From FEN-1219 sp035548835 (lineage in GTDB: Bacteria > Pseudomonadota > Gammaproteobacteria > Steroidobacterales > Rariloculaceae), in contig DASZSB010000194.1 in assembly GCA_035548835.1 (NCBI GenBank), positions 19,090-83,089 on the forward strand: a stretch of 64,000 bases of DNA, given 5' to 3'. Below are positions 1 through 7,900 of the stretch, one piece after another. How positions within the stretch are numbered: position 1 is the stretch's first letter; each line of letters begins with the position of its first letter. The notes below the pieces were generated by a model, which was not told the DNA's origin, searched no databases, and worked only from the letters and a program-made list of their open reading frames with translations. The position numbers and the translations under genes are program-made.

Positions 1-277
1 CCGGCACATGCCGCTGCGCGTCGCGCAGCCACGTGAGCTCGTCCGCGGCGACGGCCGTACTGACCGGTGCGCCGCGCGCACGCCAGTCGGGGAACAGCTC
101 GTCGAGCGGGCGCGGATCGAACACGGCGCCGGACATGATGTGCGAGCCGACGGCCGCGCCCTTCTCGACCACGCATATGGAGATCTCTTTGCCGCCAGCA
201 CGTGCGAGCTGCGCGAGACGACATGCCGCAGCGAGGCCGGCGGGCCCAGCGCCGACCACGACGACGTCGAATTCCAT
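1..277 (-). CDS. Electron transfer flavoprotein-ubiquinone oxidoreductase (N-terminal part)
   Basis: Only about 92 N-terminal residues are in the window; the gene runs off the left edge. The family is a flavin/4Fe-4S enzyme that passes electrons from ETF, fed by acyl-CoA dehydrogenases, to ubiquinone at the membrane. Visible are the dinucleotide-binding glycines G9, G11 and G14 right after the start, then the stretch VVEKGAAVGSHIMSGAVFDP, which is characteristic of ETF-QO rather than of general FAD oxidoreductases. The ATG at 277 sits at the natural beginning of the FAD fold. It is divergent from acetoacetyl-CoA synthetase, which fits a shared acyl-CoA theme. The Fe-S domain cannot be checked. 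Confidence 0.87.
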   Translation of the reverse strand, partial: MEFDVVVVGAGPAGLAAACRLAQLARAGGKEISICVVEKGAAVGSHIMSGAVFDPRPLDELFPDWRARGAPVSTAVAADELTWLRDAQRHVP

Positions 278-330
278 GCTCTCGCGGGACACGTTCTGCG
301 AATTGGCCGGCAAGCGGGAAATGGCGGCGC

Positions 331-336
331 ATTGTA
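331..336 (-). promoter_or_regulatory. Candidate -10 box for the ETF-QO gene
   Basis: TACAAT on the minus strand, about 54 nt upstream of the ATG at 277, in the divergent gap before acetoacetyl-CoA synthetase. No convincing -35 is seen, so this is a weak call by pattern only. Confidence 0.3.
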
Positions 337-384
337 ACATCGCGCTCCGAACGTGCCCCAGGCCGACCATCACTTCGACACGCT

Positions 385-2325
385 GTGACCGAACCCATCT
401 GGAAGCCTTCCGCTGAACGCAGCGCCAAGAGCAACATGCGGCGCTTCATCGCGGCACACCGCGCACGCCTCGCCGGCGACGATTACGCCGCCCTCTACCG
501 CTGGAGCGTCGAATCGCCCGCAGAGTTCTGGGAAGCCGTCTGGGAGTTCTGCGGCGTTCGTTCCCGCACGGGCTACTCGTCGGTCGTGCGCGATGCCGAC
601 CGCATGCCGGGTGCACGCTGGTTCGAAGGCGCCACGCTGAACTTCGCAGAGAACCTGCTGGCGCCGGCACGCTCCGGCGCCGCGATCGTCTTCGTCAACG
701 AGCGCGACGAGCGCCTCGAGTTGAGCTGGCAGGAGCTGCGGGCGCAGGTGGCCAGCGTCGCGTCGAAGCTGGGCTCACTCGGCGTCGGCAAGGGCGATCG
801 CGTGGCCGGGTTCGTTGCGAATCGCCCCGAGGCGGTCGTTGCGATGCTCGCGACGGCGAGTCTCGGCGCCGTGTGGTCATCCTGCTCGCCCGACTTCGGC
901 GTCGATGCCGTGCTCGATCGCTTCGGACAGATCGAGCCCAAGGCGCTGTTCGCCACCGACGGCTATTTCTACAACGGCAAGAGCATCGACTGCCTGCCCT
1001 CGATCCGCTCGATCGCCGCGCGCCTGCCGTCGCTGCGCGGAGTAATCGTGATTCCGTACCGCAACCGCAATCCCGACGCGAGCGGCATTCCGAATGCCGC
1101 ACTGTACCCCGACCTGCTGCGTCAACCGGCGGCGCTCGAGTTTACGCCGGTCGCGTTCGCGGACCCCGCGTACATCCTCTACTCGTCCGGAACGACGGGC
1201 GTGCCGAAGTGCATCGTGCACAGCGCGGGCGGCACGCTGCTGCAGCATCGCAAGGAGCACGTGCTGCATTCCGACATCTCGCCCGGCGACGTGGTGTTCT
1301 ACTTCACGACCACCGGCTGGATGATGTGGAACTGGCTCGTATCCGCCCTCGCCTCCGGCGCCACGCTCGTGCTGTTCGAAGGCGCGCCTCTGCATCCGGA
1401 CCCCGGCGTGCTGTGGCGCATCGCGGAACGCGAGCGCATCGACGTGTTCGGCACGAGCGCGAAGTATCTCAGCGCGCTCGAGAAGTCCGGTTACCGCCCG
1501 CGCGAGCACCATGACCTGGCCTCGCTGCGCAGCATTCTTTCGACCGGCTCGCCGCTGGCGCCCTCGAGCTTCGATTACGTGTACGCCGATATCAAACAGG
1601 ACTTGCAGCTCGCGTCGATTGCAGGCGGCACGGACCTGATCTCGTGCTTCGCGCTCGGCAATCCGCTCCTGCCCGTGTATCGCGGCGAGCTGCAATGCCG
1701 CGGGCTCGGCATGAAGGTGGAGATCTTCACGGCCGACGGCCGCCCCGTGCGCGAGCAGAAGGGCGAGCTCGTCTGCACGGCACCGTTCCCCTCGATGCCG
1801 GTAGGTTTCTGGAACGACCCCGACGGCAGCAAGTACCGCCGCGCGTACTTCGAGCGCTTTCCGAACGTGTGGCACCACGGCGACTACGCCGAGCTCACCG
1901 CGCACGACGGCCTCATCATCTACGGGCGCTCCGACGCCGTGCTGAATCCGGGCGGCGTGCGCATCGGCACCGCGGAGATCTACCGCATCGTCGAGCAGTT
2001 CCCCGAGATCGCGGAGAGCATCGTCGTGGGTCAGGACTGGGCCGACGACGTGCGCGTCGTGCTGTTCGTGCGCCTGCAACCGGACTGCACGCTCGACGCC
2101 GCGCTCGAGAAGCGCCTGCGCGATGAAATCCGCAAGCGCGCGAGCCCGCGCCACGTGCCGGCGAAGATCCTGGCGGTGGCCGACATTCCGCGCACGATGA
2201 ACGGCAAGATCGTCGAGCTCGCGGTGCGCGACGCGATCCACGGCCGGCCGGTCGGCAATCTCGACGCGCTGGCGAACCCAGAGGCGCTGCAGCACTTCCG
2301 CGGCCGCCCAGAACTCGCGCAATGA
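385..2325 (+). CDS. Acetoacetyl-CoA synthetase
   Basis: ATP-dependent activation of acetoacetate to acetoacetyl-CoA, via an acetoacetyl-adenylate, in the cytoplasm. The 646-residue protein has the adenylate-forming motif YSSGTTGVPK at residues 266-275, a GWMMWNW stretch shortly after it that is typical of acetoacetyl-CoA synthetases, HHGDYAE before the hinge, and the C-terminal catalytic lysine at about K608 in NGKIVE. GTG at 385 is chosen because it keeps the N-terminal WKPSAER segment, matching the family's WxPSxER opening; ATG 436 would remove it. Its stop overlaps the zapE start (ATGA). Propionyl- or acetyl-CoA synthetase is less likely given these motifs and the length. Confidence 0.9.
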   Translation: MTEPIWKPSAERSAKSNMRRFIAAHRARLAGDDYAALYRWSVESPAEFWEAVWEFCGVRSRTGYSSVVRDADRMPGARWFEGATLNFAENLLAPARSGAAIVFVNERDERLELSWQELRAQVASVASKLGSLGVGKGDRVAGFVANRPEAVVAMLATASLGAVWSSCSPDFGVDAVLDRFGQIEPKALFATDGYFYNGKSIDCLPSIRSIAARLPSLRGVIVIPYRNRNPDASGIPNAALYPDLLRQPAALEFTPVAFADPAYILYSSGTTGVPKCIVHSAGGTLLQHRKEHVLHSDISPGDVVFYFTTTGWMMWNWLVSALASGATLVLFEGAPLHPDPGVLWRIAERERIDVFGTSAKYLSALEKSGYRPREHHDLASLRSILSTGSPLAPSSFDYVYADIKQDLQLASIAGGTDLISCFALGNPLLPVYRGELQCRGLGMKVEIFTADGRPVREQKGELVCTAPFPSMPVGFWNDPDGSKYRRAYFERFPNVWHHGDYAELTAHDGLIIYGRSDAVLNPGGVRIGTAEIYRIVEQFPEIAESIVVGQDWADDVRVVLFVRLQPDCTLDAALEKRLRDEIRKRASPRHVPAKILAVADIPRTMNGKIVELAVRDAIHGRPVGNLDALANPEALQHFRGRPELAQ

Positions 2326-3422
2326 CCGGCCCTCTCGCGCTCTATCGACAGCGCGTCGAGCGCGGCGAGCTCGCCGCCGATCCCGCGCAGGCGCAAGCCA
2401 TCGCGGCGCTCGACCGCCTGCATCGTGACCTGGTGCGCGCGGGCCCGCCGCGGCGCGGCTGGCGGCAGCGGCTCGCGGCGCTGACTGGTCGCGCCAGCCC
2501 TCCGCGCGTGCGCGGCCTGTATCTGTGGGGCAGCGTGGGACGCGGCAAGACGTTCATGATGGACCTGTTCTTCGGCGCGCTGCCGTTCAAGGACAAGACG
2601 CGTCAGCACTTCCACCGCTTCATGGCGTCGGTGCACGAGCGCCTGAAGCACCACCGCGACGTCGAGAATCCGCTCGAGCTGGTGGCCGACGAGATCGCGG
2701 CCGAGGCGCGCATCATCTGCTTCGACGAGTTCGTGGTCACCGACATCGCGGACGCCATGATCCTCGGCAACCTGTTCGCCGGATTGTTCGCACGCGGCGT
2801 GACGCTGGCCGCCACCTCGAACATCGCGCCGGAGCACCTGTACAAGGACGGCCTGCAGCGCCAGCGGTTCCTGCCGACGATCGCGCTGCTGCGCGAGCAC
2901 ACGGAGGTTCTGCACGTCGGCGGCGCCACCGACTACCGGCTGCGCGCGCTCGAGCGCGCCGACACCTACCAGACACCGAGCGGTCCGGCCGCCGATCAGA
3001 AGCTCACGGAGTTCTTCGACGCGATCGCGCCGGACGAAGGCGACCACGGCGGGACGATCGAGCTGTTCGGCCGCCGCATCGACTACCGGCGCGCGGCCGA
3101 CGGCGTGATCTGGTTCGATTTCGCGCAGATCTGCGACGGCCCGCGCAGCCAGGACGACTACATCGAGCTGTCACGCCTGTATCAGACCGTGCTCGTGTCG
3201 AACGTGCCGCGCTTCGACGTGACGCTCGAGAATCAGGCACGCCGCTTCATTGCGCTCGTCGACGAGTTCTACGACCGGCGCGTGAAGCTGATCCTGTCGG
3301 CGGCCGCTCCCGTGACGGATCTGTACGCGGGCGAGAAGCTGCGGTTCGACATAGGGCGGACGCAGAGCCGGCTGCAGGAGATGCAGACTCACGACTATCT
3401 GGCCGAGGCGCACCGGCCGTAA
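2322..3422 (+). CDS. zapE: Cell division protein ZapE (AFG1-like ATPase)
   Basis: A 366-residue P-loop ATPase of the AFG1/ZapE family, which in proteobacteria acts at the Z-ring during constriction. The Walker A motif GSVGRGKT lies at residues 70-77, followed by the family stretch TFMMDLFF. Walker B IICFDEF is at 131-137 and continues VVTDIADAM, a hallmark of ZapE. Length matches the usual 360-380. Start ATG 2322 overlaps the acetoacetyl-CoA synthetase stop by four bases, suggesting translational coupling although the functions are unrelated. It converges on the tryptophan dioxygenase gene with a 10-base gap. Confidence 0.93.
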   Translation: MTGPLALYRQRVERGELAADPAQAQAIAALDRLHRDLVRAGPPRRGWRQRLAALTGRASPPRVRGLYLWGSVGRGKTFMMDLFFGALPFKDKTRQHFHRFMASVHERLKHHRDVENPLELVADEIAAEARIICFDEFVVTDIADAMILGNLFAGLFARGVTLAATSNIAPEHLYKDGLQRQRFLPTIALLREHTEVLHVGGATDYRLRALERADTYQTPSGPAADQKLTEFFDAIAPDEGDHGGTIELFGRRIDYRRAADGVIWFDFAQICDGPRSQDDYIELSRLYQTVLVSNVPRFDVTLENQARRFIALVDEFYDRRVKLILSAAAPVTDLYAGEKLRFDIGRTQSRLQEMQTHDYLAEAHRP

Positions 3423-3432
3423 CGGCGCGCGC

Positions 3433-4293
3433 TCAGCCGAGCCGGCTGCGGACTTCCATGAGCTCGGGGAAGAACGCGTTGTCGACGGTGCGCTGCAGGT
3501 ACTTCACGCCCGACGTGCCGCCCGTGCCAGGCTTCATGCCGATGATGCGCTCCACGGTCTTCAGATGGTGGAAACGCCAGAGCTGGAAATTCACCTCGAT
3601 GTCTACCAGCCGCTCGGAGACCTCGTAGGCAGCCCAGTACTGGTCAGGGTGCTGATAGATGATCTGCAGCACGTCGACGACGCCCGGATGGTGCTCGTAC
3701 CTCTCGGTCCAGTCGCGCTCGACGCGCGTTTCCGGCACGCGATGGCCCACGCGGTACAGATAACGCAGGAACTCGTCGTAGAGCCCCGGGTGCTCGAGCG
3801 CGTACTTCAGGCTCCGGTAGTAGTCGAGATGGTGCGTGAAGCGCGACAGCGCCGCGCGATCCTTGCGCCCGAGCTTGAACTCGAGCAGCCGGTACTGCGG
3901 CGACTGGAAACCGGACGCGGTGCCCAGCGTGTCGCGGAACGCCGAGTACTCCGACGGCGTGAGCGTCGCCAGCACGGCCCACTGGTTGACGAGCTGTTGC
4001 TGCACGCGCTTGATGCGGTCGAACACCTTGATGCTCTGCGGCAGCTGGTCGTTCTGCAGGCGCTCGATCGCCGCATCGATCTCGTGAATCACGAGCTTGA
4101 ACCAGAGCTCCGCGACCTGATGCTGGATGATGAACAGCATCTCGTCGTGCTCGGGCGCGTTGCTGATCGGCCGCTGCGAGGAGAGCAGCCTATCGAGCTG
4201 CAGATACGTCTCGTAGCGGACCTGGCCGGCAACGAGGTGCGACGTCGACGCGACCGGCTCGGCGTTCTGTTCCGGATCGGACTGCACGGTCAT
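3433..4293 (-). CDS. kynA: Tryptophan 2,3-dioxygenase
   Basis: Heme enzyme that opens the indole ring of L-tryptophan to N-formylkynurenine, the first step of the kynurenine pathway. The 286-residue protein carries FIIQHQVAELWFK at residues 54-66, which includes the active-site histidine (about H58). The C-terminal FHHLKTVERIIGMKPGTGG block contains the proximal heme histidine and the substrate-binding glycine/threonine loop. ATG 4293 gives the standard family length; a longer open frame to 4677 adds non-homologous sequence. No kynurenine formamidase or kynureninase gene is adjacent. It is divergent from gpmA across about 130 bases. Confidence 0.95.
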   Translation of the reverse strand: MTVQSDPEQNAEPVASTSHLVAGQVRYETYLQLDRLLSSQRPISNAPEHDEMLFIIQHQVAELWFKLVIHEIDAAIERLQNDQLPQSIKVFDRIKRVQQQLVNQWAVLATLTPSEYSAFRDTLGTASGFQSPQYRLLEFKLGRKDRAALSRFTHHLDYYRSLKYALEHPGLYDEFLRYLYRVGHRVPETRVERDWTERYEHHPGVVDVLQIIYQHPDQYWAAYEVSERLVDIEVNFQLWRFHHLKTVERIIGMKPGTGGTSGVKYLQRTVDNAFFPELMEVRSRLG

Positions 4294-4426
4294 GGTTCGC
4301 GATCCCGGCCTCACGGCTCGTTCCCTGATGCGAACAGGGTACTCGCTCCGCCCGCTGCGGCAAAGCCGCCGCACGGGCGTGACGTAACCGGTTGATCTCG
4401 AGCCGCGAACACCGAACAATGGCGGC

Positions 4427-5203
4427 ATGAAAACAAGCAATGCGCGGCCGGCGGTCGGCCGACTGGTGTTCGTCCGCCACGGCCAGAGCGACTGGAACGA
4501 GAAGAACCTCTTCACCGGCTGGACCGACGTCGATCTTTCACCCAAAGGCGAGGCCGAAGCGCGCGACGCGGGGCGCACGCTGGTGAAATACGGGCTCGCG
4601 TTCGACATGGCGTTCACGTCCGTGCTGACGCGCGCCATCCGCACGCTGTGGCTCGTGCTCGACGAGATGAAGCTCATGTGGATTCCCGTCGAGAACTCCT
4701 GGCGCCTGAACGAGCGCCACTACGGTGCGCTGCAGGGTCTCGACAAGGCGCAGACCGCGGCGACGCACGGTGAGGCGCAGGTCAAGATCTGGCGCCGCAG
4801 CTACGACATCCCGCCGCCGGCACTCGAAACCAGCGACGAGCGGCATCCGTGCCACGACCCGCGCTACGCCGCATTGACGCCGAGCGTGCTGCCCGGCACG
4901 GAATCGCTGAAGACCACGCTCGCACGCGTGAAGCCGTACTGGGAGGACCGCATCGCACCCCAGCTGCTGGCCGGGCGCAGCGTGCTCGTGGCCGCGCACG
5001 GCAACAGCCTGCGCGCACTCGTGAAGATGCTCGAAGGCGTCTCCGACGACGACATCACCGAGCTCAACATCCCGACCGGCGTGCCGCGGCTCTACGAGCT
5101 CGACGCAGCGCTGAAACCGACGCGCGCCGAGTACCTCGGCGATCCGGCCGCGATTGCCGTCGCGGCGCAGGCCGTCGCCAACCAGGCGAAGGCGAAGAAG
5201 TAG
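4427..5203 (+). CDS. gpmA: 2,3-bisphosphoglycerate-dependent phosphoglycerate mutase
   Basis: Interconverts 3- and 2-phosphoglycerate in glycolysis and gluconeogenesis through a phosphohistidine. The 258-residue protein has the catalytic RHG at residues 17-19 (H18), followed by GQSDWNEKNLFTGWTDVDLS, the dPGM signature. ERHYGALQG follows in the middle and the second catalytic histidine is H191 in AAHGNSLRAL. The C-terminal tail is Ala/Lys-rich. It is followed after five bases by a gamma carbonic anhydrase gene, probably co-transcribed. Confidence 0.95.
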   Translation: MKTSNARPAVGRLVFVRHGQSDWNEKNLFTGWTDVDLSPKGEAEARDAGRTLVKYGLAFDMAFTSVLTRAIRTLWLVLDEMKLMWIPVENSWRLNERHYGALQGLDKAQTAATHGEAQVKIWRRSYDIPPPALETSDERHPCHDPRYAALTPSVLPGTESLKTTLARVKPYWEDRIAPQLLAGRSVLVAAHGNSLRALVKMLEGVSDDDITELNIPTGVPRLYELDAALKPTRAEYLGDPAAIAVAAQAVANQAKAKK

Positions 5204-5208
5204 TCTCC

Positions 5209-5730
5209 GTGCTGTACGACTTCGGCGCGCATCGCGTTCAAACCGCCGGCGACGACTTCTTCGTGGCGCCGAGTGCGTCCGTGATCGGGCGCGTGACGCT
5301 CGGCCGCGACGCCAGCGTCTGGTTCAACGCGGTGCTGCGCGGCGACGGCAACGACATCCGGGTGGGCGATCGCACGAACGTGCAGGACACCGCGGTGCTG
5401 CACGTCGACAGCGACGCGCCGTGCACGGTCGGCAACGACGTCACCATCGGCCACGGCGCCACCGTGCACGGCTGCACCGTCGGCGACTTCAGCCTGATCG
5501 GCATCGGCGCGGTGATCCTGAGCCACGCCGTGATCGGCCGCTACTGCCTCGTCGGCGCCGGCGCGCTGGTCACGGAACGCAAGGTGTTCGCCGATCGATC
5601 TCTGATCATCGGTGCGCCGGCACGGCGGCTGCGCGAGCTGACCGACGCCGAATGCCGCGCGCTCGAGGCGAGCGCCGCCCATTACGCCGAGCTCGGCCGC
5701 CAGTACCGCAGCGACCTGAAGCCGCGCTAG
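5209..5730 (+). CDS. Gamma carbonic anhydrase family protein
   Basis: A 173-residue left-handed beta-helix protein of the gamma carbonic anhydrase/YrdA group, trimeric and metal-binding. Hexapeptide repeats run from about residue 20 to 140. The three expected metal histidines are H65, H82 and H87, the last two in IGHGATVHG. Start GTG 5209 is five bases after the gpmA stop and gives the usual length; no in-frame ATG exists near the beginning. Whether it has carbonic anhydrase activity cannot be read from sequence, since many YrdA-like members are weak or inactive. Confidence 0.9.
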   Translation: MLYDFGAHRVQTAGDDFFVAPSASVIGRVTLGRDASVWFNAVLRGDGNDIRVGDRTNVQDTAVLHVDSDAPCTVGNDVTIGHGATVHGCTVGDFSLIGIGAVILSHAVIGRYCLVGAGALVTERKVFADRSLIIGAPARRLRELTDAECRALEASAAHYAELGRQYRSDLKPR

Positions 5731-5750
5731 ACGCGGCGCGGCTCCCAGCC

Positions 5751-5764
5751 GTACCGCACGGTAC
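5751..5764. promoter_or_regulatory. Perfect palindrome upstream of the first LigA gene
   Basis: GTACCG-CA-CGGTAC, two 6-base arms with a 2-base centre, about 55-75 bases before the LigA-like start. It could be an operator for a dimeric regulator, but chance is not excluded in a G+C-rich sequence. Confidence 0.3.
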
Positions 5765-5819
5765 GTAGAATCCACAGCAGCGGCGCGGCTCGACCGGCCG
5801 CTAGAGTGAGCCCACCTCC

Positions 5820-6194
5820 TTGACGCAGGGCTCGCGTGTGGCCGCCAAGCTTGCAGACCTCGATGCCATTCCCGGCACCTACCCCTTCGACGGCAGGCTC
5901 GCACAGAAGGGCTACGCGCTGAACAAGATGTGCTACTCGTTCAACGACGCGGCCAACCGCGCCGAGTTCGTGCGCGACGAGGACGCGTACTGCCGGAAAT
6001 TCGGCCTCAACGCCGAGCAACGCGAAGCTGTCCGCAAGCGCGACGTGCTCGCGCTGCTGGCCGCCGGCGGCAACGTGTACTACCTCGCGAAGTTCGCCGG
6101 CATCTTCGGCCTCGGCGTGCAGGATATCGGCGCACAGCAGACCGGCATGACGCTCGACGCCTTCAAGGCCAAGCTCAAAGCGGCGGGGAAGTGA
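5820..6194 (+). CDS. LigA-like alpha subunit of a type II extradiol dioxygenase (copy 1)
   Basis: Small subunit of a protocatechuate 4,5-dioxygenase-type enzyme; it caps the active site of the LigB-like partner that starts three bases downstream. About 124 residues, with the family pattern IPGTYPFDG near residue 18, KGYALNKMCYSFND, and a helical NRAEFVRDEDAYC segment. The start is uncertain: TTG 5820 and GTG 5838 are both in frame and neither has a strong ribosome site; GTG 5838 still includes all conserved sequence. It differs clearly from the second LigA copy at 48.7 kb (C-terminal half QDIGAQQTGMT versus SYQYMASQMVG), so the two pairs probably differ in substrate. Confidence 0.83.
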   Translation: MTQGSRVAAKLADLDAIPGTYPFDGRLAQKGYALNKMCYSFNDAANRAEFVRDEDAYCRKFGLNAEQREAVRKRDVLALLAAGGNVYYLAKFAGIFGLGVQDIGAQQTGMTLDAFKAKLKAAGK

Positions 6195-6196
6195 CC

Positions 6197-7036
6197 ATGG
6201 CGCGCATCGTCGGCGGCATCTGCACCTCGCACATTCCGGCCATCGGCAACGCGATCGCGCGCGGGCTGCAGAACGATCCGTACTGGCAACCGTTCTTCGA
6301 GGGCTACCCACCCGTGCGTGAGTGGCTCGAGCGCGTGAAGCCGGACGTGGCCGTCATGGTCTACAACGACCACGGCCTGAATTTCTTCCTCGACAAGATG
6401 CCCACGTTCGCAATCGGCGCGGCCGCCGAGTACCAGAACGCCGACGAAGGCTGGGGCCTGCCGACGCTGCCGCCCTACCCCGGCGATCCGGATCTGTCGT
6501 GGCACATCATCGAATCGCTCGTGAACGACGAGTTCGACATCACGAGCTGCCAGGAGATGCGTGTCGACCACGCGTTCACCGTGCCGATCGCATTGCTCTG
6601 GCCAGGCACGCAGCGGCGCGTCAAGACAGTGCCCGTGGCCGTGAACACGGTGCAGCATCCGCTGCCGACACCGCACCGCTGCTTCAAGCTCGGCGAGGCA
6701 CTCGGCCGCGCCATCGCGTCGTATCCGAAGGACCTGCGCGTCGTCGTGCTCGGCACCGGCGGCCTCTCGCACCAGCTCGACGGCGAGCGGGCGGGCTTCA
6801 TCAACAAGGAATTCGATCTCGAGTGCCTCGAGAAGATCGTCAACGATCCGCAGGCGCTGACGAAGTACTCGATCCACGACCTCGTGCGGCTCGCCGGCAC
6901 GCAGGGCGTCGAGCTCATCATGTGGCTCGTGATGCGCGGCGCGCTGTCGACGCGCGTGCGTCAGGTGCACCGGCACTACCACATCCCCGTGTCGAACACG
7001 GCCGCGGGTTTGCTGTTGCTCGAGAACGCGGCCTAG
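6197..7036 (+). CDS. LigB-like catalytic subunit of a type II extradiol dioxygenase (copy 1)
   Basis: A 279-residue LigB-superfamily enzyme that cleaves a catecholic ring next to the hydroxyls using Fe(II). Residues expected from LigB are present: Fe ligands H12 (CTSHIP), H59 (YNDHG) and E239, and the catalytic acid/base H192 (GLSHQL). It is translated right after the LigA-like subunit (three-base gap), so the two form an alpha/beta enzyme. No ring-cleavage downstream enzymes lie beside this copy, so the substrate (protocatechuate, gallate or another diol) is open. Its 3' end overlaps the convergent tesB gene by four bases. Confidence 0.87.
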   Translation: MARIVGGICTSHIPAIGNAIARGLQNDPYWQPFFEGYPPVREWLERVKPDVAVMVYNDHGLNFFLDKMPTFAIGAAAEYQNADEGWGLPTLPPYPGDPDLSWHIIESLVNDEFDITSCQEMRVDHAFTVPIALLWPGTQRRVKTVPVAVNTVQHPLPTPHRCFKLGEALGRAIASYPKDLRVVVLGTGGLSHQLDGERAGFINKEFDLECLEKIVNDPQALTKYSIHDLVRLAGTQGVELIMWLVMRGALSTRVRQVHRHYHIPVSNTAAGLLLLENAA

Positions 7037-7896
7037 CGCCCGGGCCAGACGCGGATCACGCCTTCCTGCGCCGTCGACGCCACGAGGCGACCGTCGCGCG
7101 TGAAGAACTTGCCGAGCGCAAGACCGCGCCCGCCCGACGCGTTCGGGCTCTCCATGACGTAGAGCAACCAGTCGTCGACGCGGAACGGCCGGTGGAACCA
7201 CATCGCGTGATCGAGGCTCGCCATCTGCACGTTGCCCTCGGCGAAGTGGATGCCGTGCGGCAGCGTCGCCGTCGCCACGAGCTGATAGTCCGACACGTAC
7301 GCGAGCACGTTGCGGTGCAGGTCGGGATCGTCCGGCAGCGCGTCGGTGGTCTTGATCCAGATGTGGCGCACCGGCGGCGCCGGCGGCGGCGCGACGACCT
7401 GGATCGGCTCCACGGGCCGCACGTGGAACGGCCGCTCGTGCGTCAGGAAGCGCCGCATCTTCTCCGGCACCTTCAGGATCATCTCCTCGGGCAACTCGCG
7501 CGCGTCGGCGAGCCCCTCGGGCCCCGGCACTTGGGGCATGACATCGGAGTGCTCGAGCCCCCGCTCCGGCACCTGGAACGACACCGTCATGTTGAAGATC
7601 GGCTGGCCGTGCTGGATCGCCACTACGCGCCGGTTGCTGAAGCTCTTGCCGTCGCGCGCGACATCCACCTCGTAGATGATCGGCGCGTCCACGTCGCCCG
7701 CGACGAGGAAGTACGCGTGCAGCGAGTGCACCTCGCGGCCCTGCACCGTGTAGCTCGCGGCCGTCAACGCCTGCCCCAGCACCTGGCCGCCGAACACGCG
7801 CGCGCCGCCGAGATCGCGGCTTTCACCACGGAAGATGCGATCCTCGACCCGCTCGAGCTTCAGCAGGTGCAGCAGGTCCGCGAGGATCGGCTCCAT
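7033..7896 (-). CDS. tesB: Acyl-CoA thioesterase II
   Basis: A 287-residue double-hotdog thioesterase of the TesB family, which hydrolyses acyl-CoA to free acid and CoA in the cytoplasm. The opening LLHLLKLERVEDRIFRGES is typical, as is FGGQVLGQALTAA, and the SFSNRRVVAIQ stretch lies in the first hotdog. The second domain holds SLDHAMWFHRPFRVDDW and the SPNASGGRGLALGKFF active-site region. The gene begins four bases after the dehydrogenase stop and is the last gene of a co-directional run that starts at the thiamine riboswitch. Confidence 0.93.
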   Translation of the reverse strand: MEPILADLLHLLKLERVEDRIFRGESRDLGGARVFGGQVLGQALTAASYTVQGREVHSLHAYFLVAGDVDAPIIYEVDVARDGKSFSNRRVVAIQHGQPIFNMTVSFQVPERGLEHSDVMPQVPGPEGLADARELPEEMILKVPEKMRRFLTHERPFHVRPVEPIQVVAPPPAPPVRHIWIKTTDALPDDPDLHRNVLAYVSDYQLVATATLPHGIHFAEGNVQMASLDHAMWFHRPFRVDDWLLYVMESPNASGGRGLALGKFFTRDGRLVASTAQEGVIRVWPGR

Positions 7897-7900
7897 GGCG

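Noticed and set aside
877..2322. Open frame of 481 codons on the minus strand
   Set aside because: Antisense shadow of acetoacetyl-CoA synthetase, which has all the expected family motifs on the plus strand.
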